Positions 25,803 through 39,398 of a DNA stretch of 64,000 bases are shown one piece after another. Within the stretch, counting starts at the first letter, position 1, and each line of letters begins with the position of its first letter. A program made the translations under genes and the position numbers. Source of the stretch: Adineta vaga (taxonomy: Eukaryota > Rotifera); contig CP075495.1 of assembly GCA_021613535.1 (NCBI GenBank), positions 11,036,001 through 11,100,000 on the forward strand. Reading direction: 5' to 3'. Below the pieces are notes generated by a model. It had not been told where the DNA came from, did no database searches, and was given only the letters and a program-made list of their open reading frames with translations.

Positions 25803-28690
25803 TTATAATTTGTCTCGTTTACGTTGTCGTTGAAGTTTTTTAAGAAATGTATCATCTTCATTCTCATTCATTCGATTTTTTATTGATCTTGAAGATCGTT
25901 GATCATTGATTAGATTCTTTTCATCATCATTACCATTCAAATCTTCTATTGTTTGCTCATGACGTTGATGAAAATCTAAATAGTCACATAAATTTGTATG
26001 AATTTCATAACTTTCGCAAACTAATAACTATCTGAATATTTCGATGAATCATCATTCAAATGAAGAAGGAAAACGAATGGTAAAATTACACTTAGTAGTT
26101 TTCTCTTTGTTGTTGTTCGACTGAAAAAATAACGATCATAAGTGGTAATCGATTATTCATGAGAAATAATTGACATGGGAGACATATTAGTTTCAATAGA
26201 AAAGGAACAAGAAAAAAAACAGTTCTTATCAATATAATTTTGGGCGTGTATGACGAGAATATCAAAATCGTATGTTTTGAAGAAATATATAACCTTTCTC
26301 CTTTCTAATTTGTTATCTAAGATATAAACTGAAATACTTTCGATAAAACACGTCTTTTACATCACAATTTTGAATAAGTTCATTAATGGATTATTGACGA
26401 TATTATTTTCGATGTGAATTTCTATTTGACCAAGTTACATTTCAGATCATCAGACATAGTTAAGATTGATGTCATGTTTTTGAGTCAAATCAAAAGAGAT
26501 CGAGACGACTCATGTTTGCTTACTAATATTTGACATTTCTTATATGTATATATATATATACATGTTTGAATAAGATATCATATGTTGTTCTTATGATTCT
26601 ATTTAGCGTCATAGTTAAATAGACAGCACGTCTGATGCTAAACAAAGATGTTGATCATCGTGTACAAGATTCTCTTAGTAACAATCAACGTAAAAGAAAT
26701 TTGATTTTTGTTTATTTGAAATAGAAATGAAAGAAGAAAGGCATGCTTTATTTCGGTCTAGAAATTCACTATTCACCACATGAGATTAATGCTCTATTCC
26801 TCATGAGATATGCGTGTTAAATCACGATGAAATACTATCGATTGATTATATTATTTGTTCGTAAATGTAATTAGGCTTTTCAAAGATTAATATCGGCTGA
26901 TCAGACGGTAGAGCTCTGCTTTTCTCCATTTAAAAATTAGTTTACATACCACTCGAAGCGTTGTGATCATTTTTTTGTTGAAATTTTAGAATTAATCATA
27001 GTCATTGATTGTTCATTCGATGAATTTTGAGTCTTTTGTGATGTTGATCATTGTTCTTTCTTCTTTATTTTATCTCTTATCTGATTTATTATTCCATCTT
27101 TTTGTTGAACTGCTTGAACTATCTGCTTTTGTTAATCCATTTGTCTACAGAGAAAAAAATACAAAGTTAATTATTCAATCAAATTCAATGAGAAATAAGA
27201 GAACCTTTTCTAAATTATCTTATTCTTTATTCATTGTCGCTTCATCTGTTTACTCCTAATAATGGACATATTATCACGATGCAAATGTACAGTTAATGTA
27301 ATAACGATGCCTGTTGTGATCATGTGTTTATCTTCATCATTAAAAACTAGTAACTATCAAGATAAAATATTCAACTTTGCTTTTCTATTGTCAATATACG
27401 AGTACCTGCAAATGATATTTTCATGGTGACATATGACGAGAACCGTGATAATGTCATGATATTGTTCATCTGTCATAGAAACAAATTGTCGAATAGATTT
27501 AATTTTACACTAAAGAAAAAAAAATCTCATCGATAATATGTGATAGTTTAAGAAGTGGACTTGTTGTATTTAATAAAGCTTGAATAATCATTGATGATAG
27601 TTTCATCGTATTCTCAAAAGTATCAAGGGGTGGTGGATTTTGTAAGTCAAAATAAGTTAAAAATCGATCTATTTTCTTAACGTATATTATCCGGCATGAT
27701 CCATTGCAATTAATTGTACTTCAATATCAATCGGTAAAGAACATATTGCTTATCTATTGTTTCAAATTAACACGTTTTCCAAGATCATAACTCAATGACT
27801 CAAAATGATGAAGATGTGCATAAAGTAATGCATGTGCTTTAATACTATATGGTATATTAAATGATCATTCATTTGTTTTTTCTTGAACCTCAGTTAATTC
27901 TCTAAATAACTGTACAAATAGATACATCTGTTTTATGTTAATCTCTAAATTTCCAAGAACAAAGAAGCAAACTAACTCTAGACAATTCAGTATTATCATA
28001 TTGTCGATTGATTATAAATTTAGTTGAATTTCGTGAATGATCAAATTTTGATGACATACTAAGAATCGTAATCACACCCACAACAAAATAAAGAAACGAT
28101 AAGTTAAACCTATTTGTTTCTTCTTTTCAATACTCAATCTGTCATTTAACTAAAAATTTGACAGCTAAAATTATTGATAACAATAATCATATGTTTCATA
28201 GATAAACTTCAATCATAGTATCTTAACATTACTTGAAATTTTACTATTACTACTAATCTATTAACAGTTTGATTTTTAACTTACGTTTAATAATAATCGA
28301 CGATATTTGACTAAGAAATAGCGAATAAAGATGAATTATTTCATTTAAAATATGATCACCATCATCGTCGTCATTTGATAATTTTTTATAAGCTTTGTTG
28401 ATTTCTTTCTAAATTTATTCATTTGTAAATTCATGATTCAATTTTCATGACTTACAAATTGTTCAGAACCGTCACCACGATCTGAATGATGTTTCTTACT
28501 TAATTCACAATATGCTCGTTTGATTTTTCTAACAGATGTTTCCTTTTAAAAGAAAAAAGGAATACTTATATATCTTTTAAGGTTAACGCAAAAACGCACT
28601 CTGAAAGTATCTTACTCGATCATAATCTATATGTTTAGTTTCGATTAACGATACACGAAAAACTAATGTAATCAATATGAATCACGCTAT
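25803..28690 (-). pseudogene. SEC63: decayed SEC63-like gene (ER translocon J-protein)
   Basis: Minus-strand fragments follow the order of SEC63, the ER-membrane J-protein that works with the SEC61 translocon. Near 28660-28625: FRVSLIETKHIDYD. Near 28545-28455: a J-domain (ETSVRKIKRAYCELSKKHHSDRGDG), where the HPD motif is HSD, followed after a splice by KEINKAYKKLS. Near 28070-28010: SKFDHSRNSTKF. Near 27925-27790: QLFREL and PYSIKAHALLYAHLHHFESL. Near 27730-27690: VQLIAMDHAG. Near 27650-27520: NPPPLDTFENTMKLSSMI then SPLLKLSHI. Near 27520-27440: KIKSIRQFVSMTDEQY. Near 27110: STKRWNNKSDKR. The frame is broken by a TGA at 27865-27867, a TAA at 27687-27689 and several frame changes. A tract of about 70 codons ends at 25803 and may be the tail. 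Probably an inactive duplicate; an intact copy would be expected elsewhere. Confidence 0.72.
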
Positions 28691-29976
28691 TAGAAAGTCA
28701 ATTTTTCTAAAATAGTACGAAGTCTCGATTTCAAATGATGGAAAAATTATTCTATTTATTAAGATAAAAATATGATACACATATGCTGAGAAGTGAAGAA
28801 ATTGAAGGTGACTATAATCAACGGAAATTATTTCTTCTTTCTAGAAATTTTTTTTTCTTCTTCTCGTTTAGATTTACGTTGATAAAGAAAAACAAGCATG
28901 CTTTGACGATGTTTATTTCACAGGTTCTCCAACAATTTTTAATGACATATCAAAATACTGCACTATTCATTCTACGCATGATATATTTCAAACTTCATTT
29001 TATAAACGTCAGCTATCATTGTGCGTAATCATAACTGTTACTCATATTTCTACCTCTCCGAAAAATACACATAGACTCAAAATATCGGACTCTTATTTGG
29101 TTTTGTCATTACGAAACTTTTCCATAATAGATCTTGACCTCAGATCAAATTTCTTACCTAAATATCGTTTTTTGTCGTCGATTAGGTTCATTTGCATATG
29201 ACAATTGATATTTATCACGCTATGAAGTCAAATCTAACGTCTCTTTGGGATGTGTTATATTTTCGATGTATTATATAACAAATATATATCGAGCCCTCGA
29301 TGTAATTCATATTCACTCGTTATTCTTACTTATTTTGTCTGCCTTTGACCACATAACTAATATATCGTCGAATACAGAAAATAATAATAAAATTTTCCAC
29401 CATTTTCATCGTACTAGAAGAAAATCAAAGCTGTCTTCTCTCTTTGACGACATCGATACAAACCTCAAATTTCATTTCAGCCATAATAGTATTACTCGTT
29501 TTGATTAGATTAGAATTTTATAAACAAAATACCTTATTTGTTCTTATTGAAGCAAAGAAAAAGCAATCTGAAGAAGAAAAGCAAAGCATTGATAAATAAA
29601 GCACAAATATTTATTTGAATAATTGTTTTCTTGTTTTGTTATGTAATTAGAATTGAAAACGATTAAATTAAACATAAAACAGAAAAGAAAAGCAAGAAAA
29701 AGAGAGAAAAACACACGAAACAAAAATGAAATGCACTACTCATTTTTTTGTTGTATTCATTCTGACGAAAAGCAAAAATTCGAACCAAACAAAACTTTAA
29801 AAGCCATATCATCACAACAATAAATATGAAATCGGACGAAAAGAGATTTTGTTTTATAGTTGTTTGCGAAAAGAACGGAAACGACAAGAAAATTTTATAG
29901 AACAAAATGTAAATGAAAAAAAGAAAGAGCAATTCGTTTTTTGGCCCACTGTGCGTAGAAGGAATAAATAAAAATC
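28691..29976. other. gene-free stretch
   Basis: AT-rich sequence with several 60-90 codon frames that carry no motif. It lies between the 5' end of the SEC63-like relic and the 3' end of the myosin gene. Nothing recognised. Confidence 0.4.
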
Positions 29977-32900
29977 TTATTTATAATTTTGAAGTAATTG
30001 AACAACATATTTTGAACTTATTTGCGAAAAATTTGATTTCAAATATTTTTGTCCACCATGTTTAAGCCATTCTTGTTCAAAATCACTTTCAAGAATTTCA
30101 GCACCTTTTTTCGATGTTAAACCTGTTTCATCTAAACCTAATTCACACATATTCATATCATCAACACCTGCAACAAGAAGTACTGCTTCTTTATTTGGAT
30201 GAATTTCCATTTGACGAGCAATCCATCTGTCTAAAAACAACGCAATACGACTTTGAAAAATCAATGAGAAAACTTTTCATAAATCCTACCATCGAAATGA
30301 GCATACCACCAGCCTTTCTTTTTTTGTTCGTTATTACTATCGCGATTTTGATCATTAGGACGAATGAATGGAATACGGAAATAACGTTGTTCAGGAGCTT
30401 TTCCACTACCAACTTTTTTTTGATTTGCACCTGTTGCTGCTGCCGCTGCTGGTGTTCCTCCAACTGGTCCAGGTCTTCTCGTTGCTGTAGTTGATGCTGA
30501 TGCGACACTTGTTGTCGAAGTTGGAACACCTATGAAAAGAAAATCAGAGATGAATTTATTTCTCTCGTTATATAGTCAACTTTCTTCTCAGTAATTGGTT
30601 AAAATATGTCTTCATTTAACTTACAATTAGCGAATAGATCTTTCGGTGCTCGTTCGTCATCTGCATCATCATCTACAGCTGATGGATTTTTTCCTTTTCG
30701 ATTTTTCGATTTCCATGCATGATATACTTTTAAACGTCGATGAAATTCTTCTTTACATGCTTCAAGTAATTCCATATCTAAACAAAATACTCAATTAATC
30801 AATTGATTTTCTTCTCGCAATCGTATTACCACAAGATGTATTGATAAAATCACGTAGTTGTGCATATGTATGTTTACTTAAATCATACTTGGAAGTAACA
30901 ATAGGACGACGTGTTCGTTGTAAATGAGGTAGGTCAGCTTCACCACCTGTTTCTAAAGCAAGACGTCGTGCAAGATCATAATCACGACGTTCGCGTTCAT
31001 TCATTTCAGCTAAACGTGCTTCTTCATCCGATTCTTTTGCTTGACGTTCTTTCTAAAGAGAAAGATAATCAATTCATTCTTTTTTTCTTGTATGTTTTCG
31101 CTCGATTAGCTTTACTTGACGTTTAGTTTCTTCAGCAGCCAATTTTCCTTTGAACTGTTCTTCTTCCTTTTGACGTTGTGCAATAGCTACACGTCTAAAT
31201 TTGAAGAGCAGTTTTATTGAATGTCCGAATAAAACGTACAAATAAGATTTACTGTCGAGATTCTTCCTTCTCTTCTTCTACACGTTTTTCTTCAGCAATT
31301 TTTTTCTTCTTTTCACTTTCAAGTTCCGTCTAAAAGAAGATGTCAGAATCGTTTTTTCTTTTTCAATCAAGAAGTTCTTTAGATTTTACTTGAATCTTTT
31401 TTAATCGTTCTTCTTCTTCTTTGATTTCTTGTTCAGCAAGAACTTGTTTCAATCGACGAAATTCTCGGTCAATTGAAGTGACAAGATCACTATATGCATT
31501 ATCAATTTGTGCCCCTGTTATAGATGTATTCTAAATCAAATTTTAAGTTTATTATTCCTATCTTCATTCAATACATGTATTCATCCTATGTAGATTTTAA
31601 ACATACTTTTATTTCATTGATCAACTGATCGATTCGTTGACTTAATTGTTTAACTGGTTTTAAAACTAGTTCTTTATTAATTTTCATTTGTCCAACAATT
31701 TTTTCCATATCTGCAACTTGTTCATGTAAAGCTTTGACTTTAACCAAACCGCGAATTCTAAAAATAAGAATAAAACTGTTTATTGAGAAGAAAAAAAAGC
31801 TTCGTTCTACCGTGGTGCATAACGTTTATAAACTAAACGCATACGAACATGACTTTGAATATCGATTAAACATTGACGTCGATAGAGAATCTTATTTTTA
31901 ACTAAATAAATACAGAAAGAAATTGTTCAAACAAACGTTTTATTTTGCTAATTCATTTTTACGTTTAATAACTGCTAAAACACACCATTGTGCTTTTTTC
32001 CATCGTGTCCAAAGAAGCCATTTTTTAACCTTTGCTATAAGAATTGCTAAATTTTTCGGATCCGATTTCATGATTTCATCAAATTCAGCAAATTTTCCCG
32101 GACGAAAAAATACTTTTGTTAAACCAAATTTAAAATCTGTATCGCGAAGATTCAAAGCTTTGAATAAAGCTTTACAAAAAAGTCGTGGATCAAGTCGAGC
32201 TAATTCTTTTGGTAGATATGATTTATACATAGCATATAATTCAGCAAATGGTGTACGAGATGGAAAACCTTGTTGCATTAAATCTAACACTGATACCATT
32301 CCTATTGCGCAAGAAGAACAAAGATGTTTTTAATGAAATAAAGAAAACAGTGTAGAAGATTTTCTTCTATCTTACCACTACATTGTAATTGACTTAGAAT
32401 TTGTCCACCTTCGAATAGATTTGGAACCATACGGAGATTCGGTTTAATACAACGAATGAAACTTATTCCCTATAAGAAAGAACAGATTTTTAATTAACAA
32501 AGTATACTATTGCAATTCTTGTGTCAATAAACTTTGATTTTATTTAGATTGATTTCTACTACTTACAGTACTTCGTAATTTATTCATCAAATCAGCTAAT
32601 TGTGAACGAAATTTCGAACCGACAGATAAAAAATTTAACCTTCCTGCCGATTGTTCACGTTCAGGTATTTTTGGAAATAAATTTTTAATGAACGTATTTT
32701 TACATTCTTGAATAAGAATTAAAAGTGATGCATGTAATGAATCATTATTTTTCTCAATAAATTGTGCCTACAAAAAGAGAAACATTCATAAATCTGTTCT
32801 GTATTTAACAAAAATCATACAGTCGAATAAACCACACCACCAGCAAAATGTTGAATTAAAAACCCTTCATCATCACGTGCTTCACGTGATACACGTAATT

Positions 32901-35900
32901 TCGATTTTCTTGGAAACTAATGAAAAAATTGGATAATTATCGAAAGAAAACTGTTCTAACTATTGCTTACATCAAGTCTCGGATGACCTTTATTACGATT
33001 ATGAACTTCCATCGTAAAATGTTCAGGTCGTGGTGTTGGCAATTTACTTTCTTCATCTAATAGATCGAAACAACCTGTTGTTTTTGCTTCGATCAAATCT
33101 AAATATATGATTAGAAGATTAAGATAAATCAACGAAAAAAAGATTCATCAACAAATGGAACAAACATTATCATTTATCATGCAAATAAAACAAAGCTGGA
33201 GGAAGATTCATGCTGACTTCCAAACTTTTTTTATAGACATGTGATTATTGCCATTGGATAAATAGAAGCAAAGAGCAAAAACACAATATGTTATACTGAA
33301 GTGAATCGGATTGAAGGGAAACGAATATAAAGTTGTATGATAGTGGAAACATTTTAGTGTAAATTAGAAGATGAATTCTCGAGTACCCTTTAGTTTTAAA
33401 TGAATTCATATAATTTCCGATTAAATCTCTGGCAAAGTTGCTCTCAACTCTATAGAAGTAGTCTGTTTTCTTTTTATCATGGGCATGCAAAACACACAGA
33501 TAAACACATACACACACACACACACGAATGTAGTTAAAAAAAAAGGTAAACATTGGCCCCTACCAAGCTCCTGTTTAATTGAAAAGAGAGAATGAAGATA
33601 AAAGACAATAATGAGAAAGAAGAATAGCTCATTGACATACCGATACAATCTTGATTATCAATATAATTGATTTTCTTTAAACCAAGACCTTCTTTATCAT
33701 ATAATAATTGTTCTTCTTTAAGAATACGTTCATTGAAAAATTGTTGTAATTTTTCATTACAATAACTAAATAATATATTTTAGAAAAGAAGTAGATGATG
33801 TTGTTATCAAATAAACCTACTTTATACAAAATTGTTCAAATGAATTTACTGGAAAATATTCAAAACCAGCAATATCAAGTATACCAATGTATGATGTTGA
33901 TGAACTAAATGGAATGGATTTATTGACAAAACTAACAATTTGATCAAACAATCGAACATAAATTGCTTTTGCTAATGCATCACGTGCATTTTGTGCTTCA
34001 TGAACTTTCAATGGAACTCTTCAACAAAAGGAAATGTCATTAGTATGAAAAGAAAGTAAAATGATCATTTCACATACGGTATAACAGTTCCTTTACTACT
34101 ACTTGTAGTCTTTGTCATTAAAATTCGTGTAATCAATGCATTACGTAAATCTCTTTGATCCAAACCAAGCATTTCACCTGTAATTGTTAGTGATTGTTCT
34201 GTTGTTCTTGTTACTTTACAACCACCTTTAGTACTCTCTGGATCATCTTCAAAATTAATATTTCCAAGATGTAAAACAGCAGCAACAGTACTATAGATAT
34301 TCAATTTTTCTTGTTCAGTTAAACCCATTTGAGTCATTGATTGATCGCATTCATTAAAATCATTAACATCATCTAATTGTGGATCTCGTAATGCTCCTTT
34401 TGATATAAACTAAAGATGAATAATTCAATGAAATTAAATAAAATAATATTCCAAAATGAAAGAAGAAGAAGAAGGAGAAAAACAACAATATCAAAACTCA
34501 AAGAGAAAGCAACGGAAAATCCTTACATCAAGAAAATCTTTCTATCCAAAACAAAGAATTTTCATTTATTGTGTGTATATCTTTTTTTTTCATTCTCAAA
34601 ATTAACTCTAAACTTACATCTTGACTTCGACGCTGTTTTGATAAAGTTTTTTCTGTTTGATTATTACAAAAATATTGTGTGCAACCACGATTTAAATACT
34701 ATAATGAAGAATAAAATCAAACTTTGTCTTATTCTTTTCGATACATACATGAAAACTATCTGGTGATGTCAATCGTAATGAACTTCGAATATTTTCTGGT
34801 GCACCAGCACATAAACGATAGAAGATATGATAGTTTCGTTCATCTTTGGATTGTACACATATACGAGATTTTTCTAGTAGATAATGCGATATATAACCAC
34901 CAACAACATGATTCTACAATGAATAATATTTCCAGAAAATGATTAGATTATTAGTTCTTTGAGTGATTACCTTTTCATTAAAATGAACTTCAATAAATTT
35001 CCCAAATCGACTGGAATTATTATTCCGAGTTGTTTTAGCTGAGAAGAGAAAAAAAAGGAGATCATTCAACAAAAATTCGCTTTTAATTACCATTGCCAAA
35101 TGCTTCCAACAATGGATTAGCTAAATAGAAGATAAAAGATTTCGATCAACAATAAAAGAAACGTATGTAATTGAATCTATGTTTACATTTATTGATACGA
35201 TCTTCAATTTGACCATTCTGTGCACCGTATGATTCAGTTAAAAATTGTAAAACATATTTAGCCGATTCAGTTTTACCTATATATATATATACATGTTTAG
35301 AATTTAGATTCATAGACGGAAAGTTTTTTCAACAAACCAGCTCCTGATTCGCCTGATACGATTATCGATTGACTTTTTTTAACAGTACGCATATCTCGAT
35401 AGGCTTTGTCACCTAGAAGAAGAAAAAAAAGCAGATCTTCATCATTGAAACTGAAAATTCAGTTCTTGATTGATAGGTATTGAGAGAGAGTTATTAAGTA
35501 GTACATCGATTATGTGTTGACAATGTACAAACAGAAAAAATCTCATCCATCAATTTCTATTGATCAAATAGAGAAAAGGAGAAAATATATTTTTTTTAAT
35601 TTTCACCAAGATTTTCCACAATCTTCTCTAGTAATTTAAATATAAGTTGTTCGATCGATCAATTAAAGATTAACTCGATAAGAGATATTCGATTTCAACC
35701 TACACAGAATTCTTTCCAACATTCCATGAGTCATAATTTCAATATTCTTATCTTTATTTTCTTCTACAAACAAATCTCAAAGAATTCTTACCAATTGCAT
35801 AAACATGCGGTGGCATAGTTCCCAATGATTTGCCATTATATCGTTTAATTGTATCATTAGAATAGAGACCAGGCAATTCTTTATATGGATTAATCGCTAT

Positions 35901-36373
35901 TAAAATATTTGCTACATAAGTCTAAAAGATAAAAATTCAATGATCGATTCAAATTCATTTGCTTGTTTTTTTTTGTCATACATAAATAAAATCTTTTTTA
36001 TAACGACGGCGAACATTATTCAATAGAGTCGCTTCATTGAGATACATCAATGCACCTGAAATAGAAATGAAATTAAAATGTAAGAGAGTTTTCAATTGAA
36101 TTTATTCAACGAACAATTATCATCAACATCTTTATCATATTCTTCTGCTTGATATACCGAATCATATGGTATAACTGTTGTCTAAAAGCAAAAAAAAGCA
36201 CACACACAAATATCAGTACAATAAATCTAAATTCATCAGCGTCTACTCACTTTTCTAGTATCAACTAACTGTACGGTAAGACTATCTGAACCAATATCAC
36301 TTATTTTTCCAAGTAAAAAGCCATGTTCATTATCACGTACCCAAATTGGTTTATTACCATTGAGTGCAGACAT
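29977..36373 (-). CDS. MYO6: class VI unconventional myosin
   Basis: Minus-end-directed actin motor for endocytosis, vesicle tethering and stereocilia-type roles. It has 27 exons: 36373-36251, 36181-36115, 36055-35982, 35921-35792, 35412-35338, 35276-35187, 35120-35091, 35038-34971, 34913-34749, 34698-34618, 34409-34078, 34018-33821, 33765-33641, 33098-32971, 32916-32821, 32767-32567, 32469-32376, 32301-31963, 31901-31811, 31757-31607, 31530-31390, 31329-31253, 31194-31116, 31052-30830, 30777-30625, 30529-30290, 30230-29977. The product is 1274 aa (human about 1290). The SH3-like N terminus is followed by P-loop GESGAGKT (about 152-159), switch 2 [23 protein letters not shown] and [13 protein letters not shown]. 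The class VI insert 2 and IQ region ([20 protein letters not shown]) is present, which sets minus-end direction. Charged single-helix and coiled regions follow, then an Ala/Thr linker and the cargo domain ([30 protein letters not shown]). Confidence 0.96.
33505..33525. repeat. CA microsatellite in a myosin VI intron
   Basis: About ten CA units inside the long intron between exons 13 and 14 (33640-33099), one of the longest introns of this gene. Confidence 0.85.
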
Positions 36374-36803
36374 GTCGGGACGTTGTGAAATAGCTACAAT
36401 TTTAACTCTACTGTGAAATATCTACAATGTATATATCTATATATTGAATGTCGAAGTAAGAAGAGAAGTAAATATTGATCGAACGAGAGTAAAACACGCC
36501 CGATAGATATCTGAGTAAACATCTCATCATTAGACATTTTTTTCTAATCGTGACACTTATAAATAGATCTGATTGGATAAGATGATTAAACCAATCAATG
36601 AAAATTAGCGTGGAAATAAATCATTTGGAAACTATTTTTAAACAAGAATCGATTTCATAGTGATTTTTTGTATTTTTATTAAAATTTCATTGAGAAATAC
36701 TAGATCAAGATATTGCCATTGATTGTAGCGCTGAATGAAATTGAATATTCTATATTTAAATAATCTCTCTGTCTTTTTTTTTCTTTGGCATAATTGATTT
36801 TTA
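36374..36803. promoter_or_regulatory. shared region between divergent MYO6 and SLC41 genes
   Basis: 430 nt separate the two start codons on opposite strands, so promoters and 5' UTRs of both must lie here unless upstream exons were missed. No core element is clear. Confidence 0.45.
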
Positions 36804-38991
36804 ATGATGCATGAATCGCCGGCAGCTGCCAATGAAAAAGGTATTTTCATTTCTATTTAATAGAAAAATAATTATATAAATTTATCAAATGAAAGAGTTT
36901 CAATGCCGCACCATTCGTTTTTTGATAATACAACATTGAAGACGATGATTTCTATTTGCTTGAAATATTTCTAAATGATATATAAAAAGGAAATGGAAAG
37001 GAATAAATTATCTTATTTTCTATAGAGAATTCTGATCAAAATGATAAAACAATAGTACCTATATATAATAATACGAATAGTAATAAAAATAATCATCAAG
37101 AACAATGGTATACAGTTGTCAGTCAAGTTTTTCTTCCATTTATGATTGCCGGATTTGGTATGGTGGCAGCCGGTCTTCTATTTGAACGCGTCAAGGTATT
37201 TATAATTAATCTAACAAAAACTTTCCGATATATAATATGGAATACGTACATGACTGAAATTGATATTTCCATGAAGAATGTAGAGGGAAGTCTATGAAAT
37301 GAAAAAATGTCATAGTTTATAGAAGTACAACAAGGAAACTCATTTGTTTTTTTTGGTTATAATCTTCTGAAAAATAGAATATATATATATATATAGAAAT
37401 TTTATTTAGGAGCTGGCGTTATTCAAACAAATAACAGAAATTTATATACTTGTTCCAGCTTTACTTGGTCTAAAAGGCAATTTAGAAATGACTTTAGCTT
37501 CTCGTTTATCAACACAAGTATTTTCTTTGAATTGTAATTGAAATAGAAAGAATTAGAGTTTATTTAATCAATAGGCAAATATTGGTAATATGGACAAACG
37601 AAATGAATTGAAGAGTATGATTATTGGTAATATAATTTTAATTCAATTACAAGCTATTGTTGTCGGCTTTCTTGCTGCTATTGTTTCAATTTTAATGGGT
37701 TGGATACCACAAGGTCAATTTAATCTTCGACATGCTCTTGTTCTATGTAGTAGTAGTGTTTCAACGGCATCCATTACTTCATTAGCGTTAGGTATAAATA
37801 CATAAAATATTCTTTTCAATTGAAAAATCATAGACGAATTCTTACACATTCAGGTATTGTTATGATCATTGTGATTGTTCTATCTCATAAATGTCAAATC
37901 AATCCAGATAATATTGCAACACCAATAGCAGCATCATTAGGTGATTTAACTACATTGAGTATTTTAGCTAGTATTGGTGGCTTTTTATTTCGAATAATTG
38001 GTAAAAGAAGGATTCATTCTAGACTATAATTTATCTTTGAAAATATTTAGATAATTATGCATGGTTACCAATGATAATAACAGTTTTCTTTTTGATTCTA
38101 ATTCCTATTTGGATTATAATTACTAGACGAAATGAATATGTTAAAGATGTTTTAATTCACGGATGGTATATTGAATTGATTATTTTTCTCTTCTAATAAG
38201 AGTACGTTTTGTAGGTCTCCAGTTATCGCTGCTATGTTTATTTCAAGGTAGAAGAAGCTTGATTAGATGATTTTTCTTTTGCAAAAGTATTTGATTTAGT
38301 GCTGGTGGTTTAATTCTTGATTTTGCTGTTCAAACACTTCGTGGTGTAGCCGTTTTTCAACCAGTTATGAATGGTAATTGATTCTAATTTGTCTTTATCA
38401 AAAATAAATTGTCTCATTTTGTCAAATAGGTGTCGGTGGTAATATTGTTGCTGTACAAGCAAGTCGATTATCTACTGCATTACATCAACAAGGTAAACCA
38501 GGAGAATATCGAAATAAAGATGAACATTTGACTGCAACAACATGTCCAAATCTGTATAAAGTATTTTGCTCAAAAGGTATGAAGACTTTTTTTAATTCAC
38601 TTAAAGAAAATTTATTCTTATTGTTTTAGAAACCAATTCTTCAACAACACGAGCATTATTATTGATGTGTATACCAGGTCATTTAATATTTGTTTTTATG
38701 ATTTGGCAACTTACTGCTGATCATATTCAATTAACATTTTCATTTGTTATTCTTTATCTAATGGCTACATTGATTCAAGTAGAGTATACATTTATTTATT
38801 TACTTATAAGATTACAGTCGTGAAAGTAATTGATTTAGATTACAATTCTTCTCTATATTGCTCAATGGATGATAGCTTTTGTCTGGCGACAAGAACGAGA
38901 TCCAGATAATGTTTGTATACCTTATTTAACAGCCATTGGTGATCTACTTGGTACTGGTCTTTTAACATGTGTCTTTTTAATTCTTTCGTGA
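36804..38991 (+). CDS. SLC41-family magnesium transporter (MgtE-like)
   Basis: Integral membrane Mg2+ transporter or Na+/Mg2+ exchanger with two MgtE domains. Exons: 36804-36840, 37026-37195, 37410-37517, 37575-37791, 37854-38000, 38051-38165, 38215-38247, 38300-38373, 38430-38576, 38630-38778, 38839-38991, giving 449 aa (human SLC41A1 is 513). First repeat: [39 protein letters not shown] and [19 protein letters not shown]. Second repeat: [27 protein letters not shown]-like CIPGHLIF, and [20 protein letters not shown]. The duplicated P-D-N..P motifs are those that line the Mg2+ path in MgtE. The N-terminal tail is shorter than in vertebrate SLC41A1. Exon 7 is a 33-nt microexon. The start ATG is one of two tandem ATGs. 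Confidence 0.95.
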
Positions 38992-39398
38992 TAACCGGTT
39001 ATTATGCATACATTTATTTCTATAGATTGTGATGAGTTAGTTTTATTTATTCATTTATGATGGAATTGATTAAAATTTACAGATTGAATGAAAAAGTAGT
39101 CCGATGTCGGTATTCTTGAAACTTGTATGTTGCAATCAGATTCTTGAAGATGCAAGATGTCTGCTATAGATATGATTATCTTACACTATATGACAAAGTC
39201 TACAATCTATTCAAAAAGAATGTGCTATGAATTCATTGATTGAGAGAGTTTCATGAAAAAAAGAAAATGAGGCTTATTTAAAATCTATTTTAAAAGATAC
39301 TCTAATGTTCTTTGTTAGATAAGGACATCTGATTTTAACTAGAGAATGTATGTTAGAAATACGCGTGATTTCAACTTAGATTGTCTTTCAAGAAATAT
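38992..39398. other. convergent intergenic region
   Basis: 3' UTR space between the SLC41 gene (+) and the receptor gene (-). Nothing else seen. Confidence 0.4.

Noticed and set aside
26880-26925. tRNA-like stretch with a GGTAGAGCTCTGC box
   Set aside because: No matching acceptor stem or T-loop could be found; the similarity is limited to an A-box-like segment.
29663-29932. 89-codon minus frame downstream of myosin VI
   Set aside because: Phe/Leu/Ser-only composition, no acceptor linking it to the myosin gene; the myosin cargo domain already ends cleanly at 29977.
34416-34766. Plus-strand frame within the myosin VI locus
   Set aside because: Antisense to myosin exon 10 and an intron; no motif.
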